Positions 42,999 to 52,159 of a stretch of 64,000 bases of DNA are shown here, one piece after another. The notes beneath the pieces are model-generated. The model was not told where the DNA came from and searched no databases. It saw only the letters and a list, made by a program, of their open reading frames with translations. The position numbers and the translations under genes were made by a program. Numbering within the stretch: the stretch's first letter is position 1; each line of letters opens with the position of its first letter. The stretch is from Chitinophaga sancti. GTDB lineage: Bacteria > Bacteroidota > Bacteroidia > Chitinophagales > Chitinophagaceae. The DNA is taken from the NCBI RefSeq assembly GCF_034424315.1, contig NZ_CP139972.1:6076001-6140000 (forward strand), in the 5' to 3' direction.

Positions 42999-43424
42999 TT
43001 ACTCTGCCCGCAGTAATCTCCGCTGATCAGACAGCACAGTCAATTGCAATCGAATGGTGTCTGCAGGTAAGAGATCCTTTATAATATCAGGCCATTCCAC
43101 AAAACAAATTGCCCCGTCCTGATAGAGGGTATCCTCTACACCCGCGCCAATAGCCTCTTCTTCGTTCCGCAGGCGATACAGGTCCAGGTGATAAATATTA
43201 CGTGTTACACCGCTGTTTGAACGATAAGTGTACTGGTTAATAATAGAGAAGGTTGGGCTGGCGGTCGTATCCTCTACGCCTTTAGCAGCACACAGCGCCT
43301 TTACAAAAGTAGTTTTGCCGGCTCCCATAGCCCCCTCAAGGGTAAAAATCTGTTGCGCTCCATATTGTGCCCAGAAACTTTGGGCTACCCTGGGCAGCTC
43401 CTCAATAGTAAAGGTCCATTCCAT
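42999..43424 (-). CDS. tsaE: tRNA threonylcarbamoyladenosine biosynthesis ATPase TsaE
   Basis: 141 aa P-loop protein required with TsaB and TsaD for t6A37 tRNA modification. Walker A is EGAMGAGKTTFVKAL (about residues 30-44); then TASPTFSIINQY and the Walker-B-like HLDLYRL; FVEWPD near the C-terminus is family-typical. Length is normal. It lies ahead of the alanine dehydrogenase, which has its own promoter. Confidence 0.93.
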   Translation of the reverse strand: MEWTFTIEELPRVAQSFWAQYGAQQIFTLEGAMGAGKTTFVKALCAAKGVEDTTASPTFSIINQYTYRSNSGVTRNIYHLDLYRLRNEEEAIGAGVEDTLYQDGAICFVEWPDIIKDLLPADTIRLQLTVLSDQRRLLRAE

Positions 43425-43575
43425 AACGTAAATGTAATTAATATAACCGTAATCAATTGGTTGATACTGCGTTGCATTAATAAAAGACTTTCAGAAACAA
43501 TTGATTTTCTGTTACTTTCATATTAGCGTGCCACTCCGTTGCATTAATATTTTATTCACATGAATCGGGGGTGGA

Positions 43576-43583
43576 TACCTTTG
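43576..43583 (+). promoter_or_regulatory. -7 promoter box of copA
   Basis: TACCTTTG, exact match, 27 bp before the ATG. No CueR- or CsoR-type operator is obvious. Confidence 0.6.
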
Positions 43584-43602
43584 TAACGTTAATCAGTCAC
43601 TA

Positions 43603-45711
43603 ATGGAAACGATCAGTTGTAAAGTTAAAGGAATGAACTGTACCAGTTGTGCTTTGACGGTATCCAAATATCTTCAGCACAAGGGTATGCAGGACGTGAA
43701 CGTAAGTTTTGCCACAGAGGAATTAAGTTTTACCCTGCCGGAAGGAATGGAAACAAATCCGAAAGAGATCCTTTCGGGTATTGATCAGTTGGGATACCAG
43801 GTGGTATTGCCTGACCAACCTCAGCCCAAGACTGCTTTCCTGCGTTCACTGACGTTTAAGTTTATTTTCTGCGCCATCTTTACAGCGCCATTGTTGTTAC
43901 ATATGTGGGTACACTGGGCATGGTTGCACAATCCCATCGTACAGCTTTGCCTGTCTACGCCTGTGTTCCTGGTAGGGATGTGGCATTTTGGCCGGAGCGC
44001 TGTCCGCTCTCTTGCCAATGGTATGGCGAATATGGATGTGCTGATTGCCCTCGGCGCCATTGCTGCTTATGGCTATAGCCTTACCGGCACCATCCTGCAC
44101 ATGGGCCCTGATTATATGTTTTACGAAACTGCTGCAGCCATCATTACCCTGGTATTCCTGGGCAACCTGTTGGAAGAGCGTTCTGTAAAACAAACCACCA
44201 CCGCTATTACCGCCCTGGCAAAAATGCAGGTGACTACCGCCCGCCGGATTGAAGAACACGAAGATCATGAGCATATCCATGTCGTAGATAACCAGGCCCT
44301 GCGTACCGGCGATAAAGTATTGGTGAATACAGGAGATATGATTCCGATGGATGGCACAATCTTCTGGGGAAGTGGTCTTATCAATGAATCTATGATCACG
44401 GGTGAAAGTACGCCTGTACGTAAAGGTGAAAAAGATAAGGCCATCGGGGGAACTATCCTGGAAGAAGGGAGTATTAAAATGTTCATCACAGCTACCGGAA
44501 AAGATACCGTTCTCTCCTATATTATCGATCTCGTAAAACAGGCGCAGGGCAATAAACCACCCATGCAGAAACTGGCTGATAAGATCAGTGCCATCTTCGT
44601 ACCCCTGGTATTGGGGATCGCGGTACTGACTTTCCTGGGCTGGGCTATCTTTGGCCACCTTACTATCGGCGCTGCTATTATGAGGAGTATTGCTATATTG
44701 GTGATTGCCTGCCCATGTGCCATGGGGCTCGCTACTCCGGCTGCAGTCATGGTAGGATTGGGCAGGGCCGCAAAAAATGGTATTCTTATTAAAGGTGCAC
44801 AAACCCTGGAAGCTTTTAAGGATATAAAGTATGTAGTGCTGGATAAAACGGGCACCCTCACTACCGGCAAGCTGCAACTTGGCAATTATCACTTTGAAGG
44901 CATGACCGAGAAGGAATTTGCCCAGACAGTGTATAGCCTGGAGAAATTCTCTTCTCACCCTATTGCCCGCTCCCTGGTGAGCATCTGGAAGAAGGAAGGA
45001 GAAGTGAAACTGACCCAGATCCGGGAAATAAAAGGTCGTGGCATGCAGGCAAAAGATACAGTTGGTAATGAATGGCAGCTGGGATCATTTGAAATGGCTA
45101 AACACACGACTGCTGATGATAGCCATAACCTCTACCTCTTGAAAAACGGCCAGTTGGCAGGCTGGATAGACCTGATAGATGAAGTGAGGCCCGATGCAGC
45201 GCAAATGGTATCCATGCTGCAAAGCAAAGGTATCACTCCTGTATTGCTGAGTGGTGATACGGAACGTAAATGTCGTGAGCTGGCAGCATTAACCGGTATC
45301 AAAGAAGTATTCTCCAGCCAGACCCCGGAACAGAAATTACAGAAGATAGATAGCCTCATGAAAGAGGCGCCGGTAGCCATGGTAGGTGATGGTATTAACG
45401 ATGCTCCGGCACTGGCCAGGGCTACGATTGGGATCTCCCTGAGTGATGCTACACACATTGCAATGCAGAGTGCCAATGTGATCTTATTGAACAGTAAACT
45501 CTCCTCCCTGCCTTTGGCATTAGGCCTGGGTAAACATACCTTCCTCACCATACAGCAGAACCTTTTCTGGGCATTCCTGTATAATGTGATCGCGATTCCA
45601 TTTGCAGCTTTTGGGGTACTCAGCCCTATAGCCGGCGCAGGTGTGATGGCGCTCTCCGATATCGTGCTGGCCGCGAATTCTGTGCGCCTGCGGTATAAGA
45701 GCGTAATATAG
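43603..45711 (+). CDS. copA: Cu+-exporting P1B-type ATPase
   Basis: 702 aa inner-membrane copper exporter. One N-terminal heavy-metal domain with MNCTSC (Cys13, Cys16), then eight helices. The transport site is CPC (Cys370, Cys372) in IACPCAMGLATP. DKTGT carries the phosphorylated Asp414, SHPIA is the P1B HP motif, and GDGINDAPALA the hinge. Helix 7 has YN and helix 8 MALSD, the Cu+ pattern. No chaperone or copper-responsive regulator adjoins it. The cytoplasmic insert has a His-rich stretch EEHEDHEHIH (about 211-220). recQ starts 13 bp after it. Confidence 0.95.
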   Translation: METISCKVKGMNCTSCALTVSKYLQHKGMQDVNVSFATEELSFTLPEGMETNPKEILSGIDQLGYQVVLPDQPQPKTAFLRSLTFKFIFCAIFTAPLLLHMWVHWAWLHNPIVQLCLSTPVFLVGMWHFGRSAVRSLANGMANMDVLIALGAIAAYGYSLTGTILHMGPDYMFYETAAAIITLVFLGNLLEERSVKQTTTAITALAKMQVTTARRIEEHEDHEHIHVVDNQALRTGDKVLVNTGDMIPMDGTIFWGSGLINESMITGESTPVRKGEKDKAIGGTILEEGSIKMFITATGKDTVLSYIIDLVKQAQGNKPPMQKLADKISAIFVPLVLGIAVLTFLGWAIFGHLTIGAAIMRSIAILVIACPCAMGLATPAAVMVGLGRAAKNGILIKGAQTLEAFKDIKYVVLDKTGTLTTGKLQLGNYHFEGMTEKEFAQTVYSLEKFSSHPIARSLVSIWKKEGEVKLTQIREIKGRGMQAKDTVGNEWQLGSFEMAKHTTADDSHNLYLLKNGQLAGWIDLIDEVRPDAAQMVSMLQSKGITPVLLSGDTERKCRELAALTGIKEVFSSQTPEQKLQKIDSLMKEAPVAMVGDGINDAPALARATIGISLSDATHIAMQSANVILLNSKLSSLPLALGLGKHTFLTIQQNLFWAFLYNVIAIPFAAFGVLSPIAGAGVMALSDIVLAANSVRLRYKSVI

Positions 45712-45724
45712 TTACATTTACAGC

Positions 45725-47623
45725 GTGACTACTCCTACAGAAATACTGAAAAAATACTGGGGCTATGCGCAATTCCGTCCTTTGCAGGAAGACATCATAC
45801 AGTCTGTTTGCAAGGGGCAGGATACGCTTGCGCTGATGCCCACGGGCGGTGGAAAGTCCATTTGCTTCCAGGTTCCTGCGCTGATGAAAGATGGGCTTTG
45901 CCTGGTAGTAACACCGCTCATTGCATTGATGAAGGACCAGGTGGCCAGTTTGCGCAGCCGGAATATTCCAGCAGCGGCTATTTATGCTGGAATGTATTAT
46001 CAGGATGTGGAGAAACTGCTGGAAGAAGCGAGGCGTGGCACGTATAAATTTCTCTATGTTTCCCCGGAGCGATTACAGAGTCGCCGCTTCCTGGAATATT
46101 GTGATGGATTGCCGGTGAGTCTGCTGGCGATAGATGAGGCTCACTGTATTTCACAGTGGGGTTATGATTTCCGGCCAGCGTACCTGGAGATTGCGGAGAT
46201 CAGAACACAGTTCCCGGGTGTACCGGTATTAGCACTCACTGCATCGGCTACCCCAAAAGTACAACAGGATATTTGCGAAAAACTGCAGATGCACAAGCCG
46301 GCTATCTTTAGCAAGAGTTTTGTGCGCAGCAATCTTTCCTACAGCGTCATTGAAGAAGGCGATAAGCAACCTAAATTATTACACATCTTACAGCGGGTAC
46401 CCGGTAGTGCCATCGTATATTGCCGCAACCGGAAAGGTACCCGTGAACTGGCGGATATGCTGGAGCAGCAAGGGATTTCTGCCAGTTATTACCATGCCGG
46501 TTTAACAGGAGAGGAGCGGACTGCCCGCCAGGAATTATGGATTCAGGGCAGGATCAGGGTCATAGTATGTACCAATGCATTTGGGATGGGGATTGACAAG
46601 CCAGATGTAAGAGTGGTGATCCATGCCGATGCGCCGGAAAGTCTGGAAGCCTATTACCAGGAAGCTGGCAGGGGTGGCCGTGATGAGCAGAAGGCCTATG
46701 GGATATTGCTATACCATTCTTCAGAACTGGATAGAATGAAAGAAATGGTGAAGCTGCAGTTTCCCGGGCAGGACCAGGTCAGAGGTATTTACCAGGCATT
46801 GGTGAATTACCTGCAGGTGCCGGTAGGCGGCGGAGAAGGTGTGTATTTTGATTTTGATATCAACGACTTCGTACAGAAATTCGAACTGAATATAACAGTA
46901 GCTTATAGTGCCCTGCGCATACTGGAGCAGGAAGGTATTCTGCAGCTAAGTGAGAGTGTTTTTATGCCATCGATGGTGGAATTTATTGTGAACAGGCAGA
47001 CGTTGTTTGCATTTGATGCAGCACAACCAGGATTGTCTCCGCTTGTACAAACTTTGTTACGCACCTACGAAGGGGTCTTTGATAATCCTGTACCTGTGTA
47101 TGAAAAACAGCTGATGCGGATACTCCGTATGAAAGAACCAGAAGTGATACAGGGCTTACAACAACTGCATCAGCGTGGGATAATCCGGTATAAACAGCGT
47201 AAGTCAGTACCACAGCTTTCCTTTGTAGAGCAGCGGGTATCAACTCAACATTTACGGATAGATACAGAAAGGGTGAAGGCGAGAATGAAAGCGTACCAGG
47301 ACCGGCTGGATGCCATGCTGAATTATGTCCGGAATAAAAACCAGTGTCGTACACAGGTGCTGGTTGCTTATTTTGGAGAAAAAGACGCACAGCCCTGTGG
47401 TATTTGTGATGTGTGTATAGAACAGAAGAAAAAACCAGTGGATTTTAAGGCAATTTCCGGCTTGTTATTAGCGGAGCTGACTGATACTCCAACTGAATGG
47501 GATGTGATCCGGAATAAGCTAAAAGACGTGAATGAAGCGGAGTTAATGGAGGTGACCCAATTCCTGATCAGTGAAGAAATAATTATAAGAGATGAAGAAG
47601 GTAGTTTCCGCATGAAAAAATAA
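45725..47623 (+). CDS. recQ: RecQ-family ATP-dependent DNA helicase
   Basis: 632 aa from a GTG. Superfamily 2 motifs: FRPLQEDII, Walker A MPTGGGKSICFQ (about 38-49), DEAH (about 137-140), and AFGMGIDKPDVR plus EAGRGGRDEQ in the second RecA lobe. Zinc-binding cysteines occur late (CRTQVLVAYFGE, CGICDVC, about 540-562), placed after rather than before the winged-helix-like region. There is no C-terminal HRDC domain. It lies 13 bp after copA and is probably co-transcribed. As paralogues of RecQ are common in Bacteroidota, this may not be the main RecQ. Confidence 0.9.
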   Translation: MTTPTEILKKYWGYAQFRPLQEDIIQSVCKGQDTLALMPTGGGKSICFQVPALMKDGLCLVVTPLIALMKDQVASLRSRNIPAAAIYAGMYYQDVEKLLEEARRGTYKFLYVSPERLQSRRFLEYCDGLPVSLLAIDEAHCISQWGYDFRPAYLEIAEIRTQFPGVPVLALTASATPKVQQDICEKLQMHKPAIFSKSFVRSNLSYSVIEEGDKQPKLLHILQRVPGSAIVYCRNRKGTRELADMLEQQGISASYYHAGLTGEERTARQELWIQGRIRVIVCTNAFGMGIDKPDVRVVIHADAPESLEAYYQEAGRGGRDEQKAYGILLYHSSELDRMKEMVKLQFPGQDQVRGIYQALVNYLQVPVGGGEGVYFDFDINDFVQKFELNITVAYSALRILEQEGILQLSESVFMPSMVEFIVNRQTLFAFDAAQPGLSPLVQTLLRTYEGVFDNPVPVYEKQLMRILRMKEPEVIQGLQQLHQRGIIRYKQRKSVPQLSFVEQRVSTQHLRIDTERVKARMKAYQDRLDAMLNYVRNKNQCRTQVLVAYFGEKDAQPCGICDVCIEQKKKPVDFKAISGLLLAELTDTPTEWDVIRNKLKDVNEAELMEVTQFLISEEIIIRDEEGSFRMKK

Positions 47624-47653
47624 AGCTTGCATTTAATAGCAGGCACCGCAATC

Positions 47654-47694
47654 AAAAAACAAAGCGTTTACCGAAGGTAAACGCTTTGTTTTTT
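47654..47694. terminator. Strong bidirectional terminator
   Basis: A 19-bp perfect stem: AAAAAACAAAGCGTTTACC (47654-47672) with GGTAAACGCTTTGTTTTTT (47676-47694), loop GAA. Shared by recQ and the convergent oxidoreductase. Confidence 0.88.
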
Positions 47695-47696
47695 TG

Positions 47697-48746
47697 CTAT
47701 TTAAGCTGAATCAGTTTCTTCGAATTACTACTCTCAAACGCTGCCTCAATAATCTTAATCACATTCACCGCATCGCCTGCCGGCACCGGGTTTGGTCCTT
47801 TCCCATTGAGTGCATTATAAATCCCGTCATAATACTCGATATAATCTCCTTTAGGAGAAGGTAAATATTCCCTCACCACTTTTCCATCTCTCTCAGTATG
47901 CAGCAATCCCCACTCATGAATACCTTCTACCCCCCATCCCGGCGCTCCCGGCATCAATCCCTGCTGTAACATGGTTTCCTGTGTATCAGCCTTTGTCTTG
48001 ATAAATGAACCTTTACGTCCATGAAACTGATAAGAAGGTATCGGCTCTCTGGTGATGTAACTACATTTCAGTCTCACACGGAGGTGCTCATAGAAGTACA
48101 CCAACTCAAAATAATCATCTACCTGTGAATCTTTCCGGATTGTTCTGATATCGGCCCAGATGGCGTCCGGCATACCAAACAGGATCAGTGACTGATCTAC
48201 GAGGTGTGAACCCAGATCATACAAGCCACCGGTACCGGGCAATTTCTCTTCCTTGTGTTTCTTATAACTCAGCTCTTCGCGATAGCGGTCATAGTGAATT
48301 TCTGCTTCCAGCACTTCACCCAGATCTCCGCTGTCCAATACCTGTTTTACAATCTTAAAATCACTATCAAAGCGTCTGTTATGATACACGCTCAGCAGTA
48401 ATCCTTTTGAAGCCGCCAGTTCTGCCAGCTCCTGTCCTTCGGCCGCATGTACGGTGAAAGGCTTTTCCACAATCACATTTTTCCCTGCTTCCAGTGCAGC
48501 TTTGGTATACTCATAATGCGTATAGTTAGGGGTATTGACTACGATCAGATCCAGTTCAGGATCTTTGATCATATCAGCTACACTGGTATATACTTTCACA
48601 TCAGGATAGCGCTGTCTTGCAAGGTTTTTACTCCTTTCCACCACAGCATAAAAGGTAAACCCCGGATGTGTGTGAATAAACGGCGCATGAAAGATATGTC
48701 CTGACATACCATAGGAACAGATCCCTGCTTTGATGATTTTCTCCAT
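47697..48746 (-). CDS. Gfo/Idh/MocA-family oxidoreductase
   Basis: 349 aa NAD(P)-dependent dehydrogenase of sugars or related polyols. The N-terminal Rossmann part begins KAGICSYGMSGHIFHAPF, a somewhat divergent glycine motif with the typical FHAPF. EKPFTVHAAEGQELA carries the conserved EKP lysine, and GGLYDLGSHLVDQSL the conserved D-x-x-x-H type catalytic pair. This sub-branch resembles YdgJ/YhhX-type oxidoreductases. The substrate is unknown. Transcribed alone between two terminators. Confidence 0.9.
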   Translation of the reverse strand: MEKIIKAGICSYGMSGHIFHAPFIHTHPGFTFYAVVERSKNLARQRYPDVKVYTSVADMIKDPELDLIVVNTPNYTHYEYTKAALEAGKNVIVEKPFTVHAAEGQELAELAASKGLLLSVYHNRRFDSDFKIVKQVLDSGDLGEVLEAEIHYDRYREELSYKKHKEEKLPGTGGLYDLGSHLVDQSLILFGMPDAIWADIRTIRKDSQVDDYFELVYFYEHLRVRLKCSYITREPIPSYQFHGRKGSFIKTKADTQETMLQQGLMPGAPGWGVEGIHEWGLLHTERDGKVVREYLPSPKGDYIEYYDGIYNALNGKGPNPVPAGDAVNVIKIIEAAFESSNSKKLIQLK

Positions 48747-48780
48747 ATCCGTAGTTTTTGATTATAAGCAGCTACAATAT

Positions 48781-48814
48781 AAAAAAGGGCTGTAAATGAT
48801 TACAGCCCTTTTTT
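48781..48814. terminator. Bidirectional terminator
   Basis: AAAAAAGGGCTGTAA (48781-48795) and TTACAGCCCTTTTTT (48800-48814), perfect, loop ATGA. Confidence 0.85.
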
Positions 48815-48835
48815 AATTTTTTATGAAAAAAGCAT

Positions 48836-49216
48836 TTAGAGATCTTCTTCTCTTTCCAGCATCAGTATCGCGCTCTGCGGTACAATGAAGTACTTGTCGC
48901 CCTGGTAAGACACTTCTGTGGAGCCATTGAGCAGGAAGATGGCCAGATCGCCTTCCTTTGCCTGCAAAGGAATATACTTCACTTTCTCTTCTTCTCCTTT
49001 CCAGGCATCATCTTCTTCAGACGGTAATGGAATGGCGTATCCGGGGCCTGTTTTGATCACATATCCCGATTGTACCTTTTCCTTTTCCTGCATTCCGGGA
49101 GGCAGATACAGCCCACTTTCTGTGCGTTCATTAGGGGTAAGGGGTTTTACCAGTACCCTGTCGCCTACAACAATCAGCTTTTTCAATTTATTATCTATTG
49201 TCAGGTGTGTTGCCAT
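48836..49216 (-). CDS. GroES-like (Cpn10) co-chaperone family protein
   Basis: 126 aa. The fold is read from LIVVGDRVLVKPLTP and ERTESGLYLPPGMQEKEKV, which resemble the Cpn10 start and mobile loop, and from the C-terminal SYQGDKYFIVPQSAILMLE. It is about 30 residues longer than GroES because of an insert (GYAIPLPSEEDDAWKGEEE, about residues 62-80). No groEL lies nearby. It is probably a second, specialised GroES-like protein of Bacteroidota and not the partner encoded with groEL. ATG 49216 matches the family start; the longer frame to 49270 has no support. Confidence 0.85.
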   Translation of the reverse strand: MATHLTIDNKLKKLIVVGDRVLVKPLTPNERTESGLYLPPGMQEKEKVQSGYVIKTGPGYAIPLPSEEDDAWKGEEEKVKYIPLQAKEGDLAIFLLNGSTEVSYQGDKYFIVPQSAILMLEREEDL

Positions 49217-49273
49217 GGTCTCTGTAGTACAAAATGTATGCAGTAGGCAGCGGTCGTGCCAAGATGACATACA

Positions 49274-50113
49274 CTAGAGGGCAGACAGCGGGAAGGTTTC
49301 CCCGGCCCTGATGCCTTTCTCTGTTTGTTGAAGTACCACGCATTCTACAGCCGGATCATGCTCCAGGTACAGTACATACTGCTGCTCCAGGGCCTCAGTC
49401 AGGTAAGCTTTCTTTTCCTGAAGGGTTGTCAGCGGGAACATGTCGTATGCCATAACGTAAGGCATGGGAATGTGACCGATGCTAGGCAGCAGGTCTGCCA
49501 TGTACAGGATGGTTTTATCCTTGTATTTTATCTGTGGCAGCATTTGCGCTTCGGTATGCCCGTTTACAAACCGGAGATTGATATTTTCAGTGAAGGAAAC
49601 GCCATCTTTTGCTTCCACAAACTTCAGCTGACCACTTTCCTGCATCGGCAGGATGTTTTCTTTCAGGAAAGAGGCTTTCTCCCTGTCATTTGGTTTTATC
49701 GCCCAGTTCCAGTGATCTTCATTGCTCCAGTAGGTAGCATTTTTGAATGCCGGCAGCAGTTTGTCGCCTTGTCTGATAATAGAACCTCCGCAATGGTCAA
49801 AGTGCAGATGGGTCATAAACACATCTGTGATGTCGTCTTTATGGAAACCCAGTTTTGCCAGGGAGCTATCCAGGGTCGCATCGCCATGCAGGTGGTAGTG
49901 GCCGAACCATTTCGCATCCTGCTTATCACCCATACCGGTGTCTACGAGGATCAGGCGCTTGCCATCTTCGATGAGCAGGCAGCGCATGGCCCAGGAGCAT
50001 AAATTATTTTCGTCTGGTGCATATATTTTTTGCCAGATACTCTTGGGTACTACGCCAAACATAGCCCCCCCATCCAATTTAAAATAGCCTGTGTCTACGG
50101 TATATAGTTTCAT
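49274..50113 (-). CDS. MBL-fold metallo-hydrolase
   Basis: 279 aa. The metallo-beta-lactamase fold is recognised from ILVDTGMGDK, the metal motif MTHLHFDHCGG (HxHxDH, about residues 107-112), FVNGHTEAQMLP and the late metal His in LEHDP. The size and layout fit the AttM/lactonase-like branch, but a lactonase role is not proven. Start ATG 50113 gives MKLYTVDTGYFKLDGG, a natural first strand. It starts 14 bp after the stop of the MFS permease gene, on the same strand, so they are probably one operon. Confidence 0.88.
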   Translation of the reverse strand: MKLYTVDTGYFKLDGGAMFGVVPKSIWQKIYAPDENNLCSWAMRCLLIEDGKRLILVDTGMGDKQDAKWFGHYHLHGDATLDSSLAKLGFHKDDITDVFMTHLHFDHCGGSIIRQGDKLLPAFKNATYWSNEDHWNWAIKPNDREKASFLKENILPMQESGQLKFVEAKDGVSFTENINLRFVNGHTEAQMLPQIKYKDKTILYMADLLPSIGHIPMPYVMAYDMFPLTTLQEKKAYLTEALEQQYVLYLEHDPAVECVVLQQTEKGIRAGETFPLSAL

Positions 50114-50126
50114 ACAATCGAAATTT

Positions 50127-51422
50127 CTATTGTAGTTGCGTTTGCTTTCTCCGTGCGGAGAACAGCCATGCGAGGCCAATCAAAAAGAAGGCCGCCAGTG
50201 CAATTACAGAATTGCGCATACTGCCTGTTGCCTCGTGGATGACTCCAAAGGTGATCATACCAATCACGATAGAAAGCTTTTCTGTCACGTCATAGTAACT
50301 GAAAAAACTTGCTGTATCCTCCGTTTCCGGCATCAGCTTGGCGTACGTAGAGCGGCTTAGGGATTGAACACCTCCCATAACCAGGCCTACTACTGTAGCC
50401 ATAATATAAAAGTCGGTAGCGGTCTGCATCCGGTAACCACCCACACAGACACCTATCCATACGAATACCACACTAATCAAAACACGCAGGTTACCAAACC
50501 TGCCGGAGAGCCATGCCATGCCTGAGGCCCCTGCAATGGCTACTACCTGGATAACCACCACCACACTAATAAGAATGGAAGGTTCCAGGTGAAGTTCCTG
50601 TGCACCAAAGATGGTTGCTGCCATCATAACCGTCTGCACGCCCATACTATAAAAGAAAAAAGCTCTCAGGAAGCGTTTGAGTACAGGCATGGTTTTTACC
50701 TGTGCATACACTTTACGCAGCTCGGTAAAGCCCTCTGTCAGTGCGCCAGCTTTATGGTCAGCAATTGTACCTTTTGAAGCAGGCAGGCGTACAAAGGTGA
50801 TCTGGGCAAAGCCGATCCACCATACACCCACCAGCAGGAAGGTAATAAGTACTGCCTGACCATCACCGATACCAAATGGTTTAATAGTTACCAGTGCAAA
50901 CCCTATCAGCTGTAACAACACGCTCCCGATGTATCCCATGGCAAAGCCTTTGGCACTAACCCTGTCACGGTCTTCCTCGGCTGCAATTTCAGGCAGATAG
51001 GAATTGTAAAACACTAAGCCCCCGCAATAGCCCAGGGTCGCGAGGATAAAGAATATCACCCCGTACTCTACGTTACCTCCTCTGAACAGGTAGAGAGCAC
51101 TACAGCTAATGCCTCCCAGCCAGGTGAACATCATGAGATAACGTTTCTTATTACCCCTTGTATCCGCAATAGATGACAGGATAGGAGAGGCAATGGCAGC
51201 AATCAAAAAAGCTGCAGCCATGGCGTAGTCGTACAGGGCAGAGTTGATAAAGTATTTTCCGAAAAAAGGAATGCGGTCACTGCCATAGGCAGCTTTTGTG
51301 GCGCTAGTAAAGTAGATAGGGAAAAAGGTAGTTGTAATTACCAGGTTGTAAACGGAGTTAGCCCAGTCATACATGGCCCACCCGTTAATTACTTTCTTAC
51401 TGGCAGTCTTTTGCATATGCAT
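50127..51422 (-). CDS. MFS transporter, UMF1/Atg22 type
   Basis: 431 aa, about twelve hydrophobic segments. The N-terminal motif GWAMYDWANSVYNLVITTTF is diagnostic of the UMF1/Atg22-like branch of the major facilitator superfamily, whose yeast member effluxes amino acids from the vacuole. The conserved loop VMGGVQSLSRSTYAKLMP is present. The substrate here is unknown. A short frame shift of the start (MQKTASKK, two codons later) is possible. The metallo-hydrolase follows immediately. Confidence 0.9.
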   Translation of the reverse strand: MHMQKTASKKVINGWAMYDWANSVYNLVITTTFFPIYFTSATKAAYGSDRIPFFGKYFINSALYDYAMAAAFLIAAIASPILSSIADTRGNKKRYLMMFTWLGGISCSALYLFRGGNVEYGVIFFILATLGYCGGLVFYNSYLPEIAAEEDRDRVSAKGFAMGYIGSVLLQLIGFALVTIKPFGIGDGQAVLITFLLVGVWWIGFAQITFVRLPASKGTIADHKAGALTEGFTELRKVYAQVKTMPVLKRFLRAFFFYSMGVQTVMMAATIFGAQELHLEPSILISVVVVIQVVAIAGASGMAWLSGRFGNLRVLISVVFVWIGVCVGGYRMQTATDFYIMATVVGLVMGGVQSLSRSTYAKLMPETEDTASFFSYYDVTEKLSIVIGMITFGVIHEATGSMRNSVIALAAFFLIGLAWLFSARRKQTQLQ

Positions 51423-51468
51423 CTCGTATTATGGGGTTCAATATACGATTAAAGCACTAATCCCCACA

Positions 51469-52086
51469 TCATTTGTAGTCCAAGATACTCATGCGCTGTT
51501 CACACATGAAATACTCCTGCTCATCGTTGGAACTGACAATGATCATCCGGTCTTTCGCATATGTTGTAATCAGCTCCTGGTACAGCTTTACGCCTGCTGC
51601 ATCAAGGTTGGTGCAAGGCTCATCCAGCAATAATACAGGCACATCTGAAAAGATAGCCAATGCAAGTTTTAATCTTTGCTTCATGCCTGAAGAAAAGTGT
51701 TTCACCTGCTTGCGCATAGAGGATTGCAGACCTACGGCCTCCGCTGCTTTTTGCGGTGTAACACCAGGTATAAATTGCTTGAACTGTAAATGGAAATCGA
51801 TGCTTTCTGCGAGGGTAAATTCTTCGATCAGTTCCAGGTAAGGGGCTGCGATGGCGCAGTATTGAAAAAACTGATCGGGGGCCAGGGAGCTGTCGGAATA
51901 ATGGTAGCTGACGGTACCTTCATTATGCAATAAATGACCGCTGATTACCTGTAATAACGTAGACTTACCTGAACCATTGGGGCCAAGTATGGCATAACGT
52001 TGACCTGCTTCAAAGCTGGCGTTGACCCGACGGAAGATCCAATCGTAGTTAAAGCGTTTACCAGTCTGGTCCAGCGTTATTCTCAT
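51469..52086 (-). CDS. Stand-alone ABC transporter ATPase
   Basis: 205 aa, nucleotide-binding domain only: Walker A GPNGSGKSTL (about residues 33-42), signature HFSSGMKQRLKLA, Walker B VLLLDEPCTNLD and the switch region IIVSSND (Asn rather than His after the last Ser). No permease gene adjoins it. It lies 74 bp behind lpxA and may be the last gene of the lipid A operon. CcmA-type heme export ATPases and Bacteroidota gliding/secretion ATPases are the nearest types by size; I cannot choose. Confidence 0.88.
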   Translation of the reverse strand: MRITLDQTGKRFNYDWIFRRVNASFEAGQRYAILGPNGSGKSTLLQVISGHLLHNEGTVSYHYSDSSLAPDQFFQYCAIAAPYLELIEEFTLAESIDFHLQFKQFIPGVTPQKAAEAVGLQSSMRKQVKHFSSGMKQRLKLALAIFSDVPVLLLDEPCTNLDAAGVKLYQELITTYAKDRMIIVSSNDEQEYFMCEQRMSILDYK

Positions 52087-52159
52087 TCGTCCTCATTATT
52101 TATAGAAAAGGCAATACCACATGTTTGTACACATGGTATTGCCCGTAAAAATATTATTT

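Noticed and set aside
43425..43602. Search for a metal-responsive operator or regulator gene near copA
   Set aside because: No palindrome typical of CueR or CsoR and no regulator frame in the 178-bp gap.
43897..44958. 353-codon minus-strand frame inside copA
   Set aside because: Antisense shadow; copA has all P-type ATPase motifs in frame.
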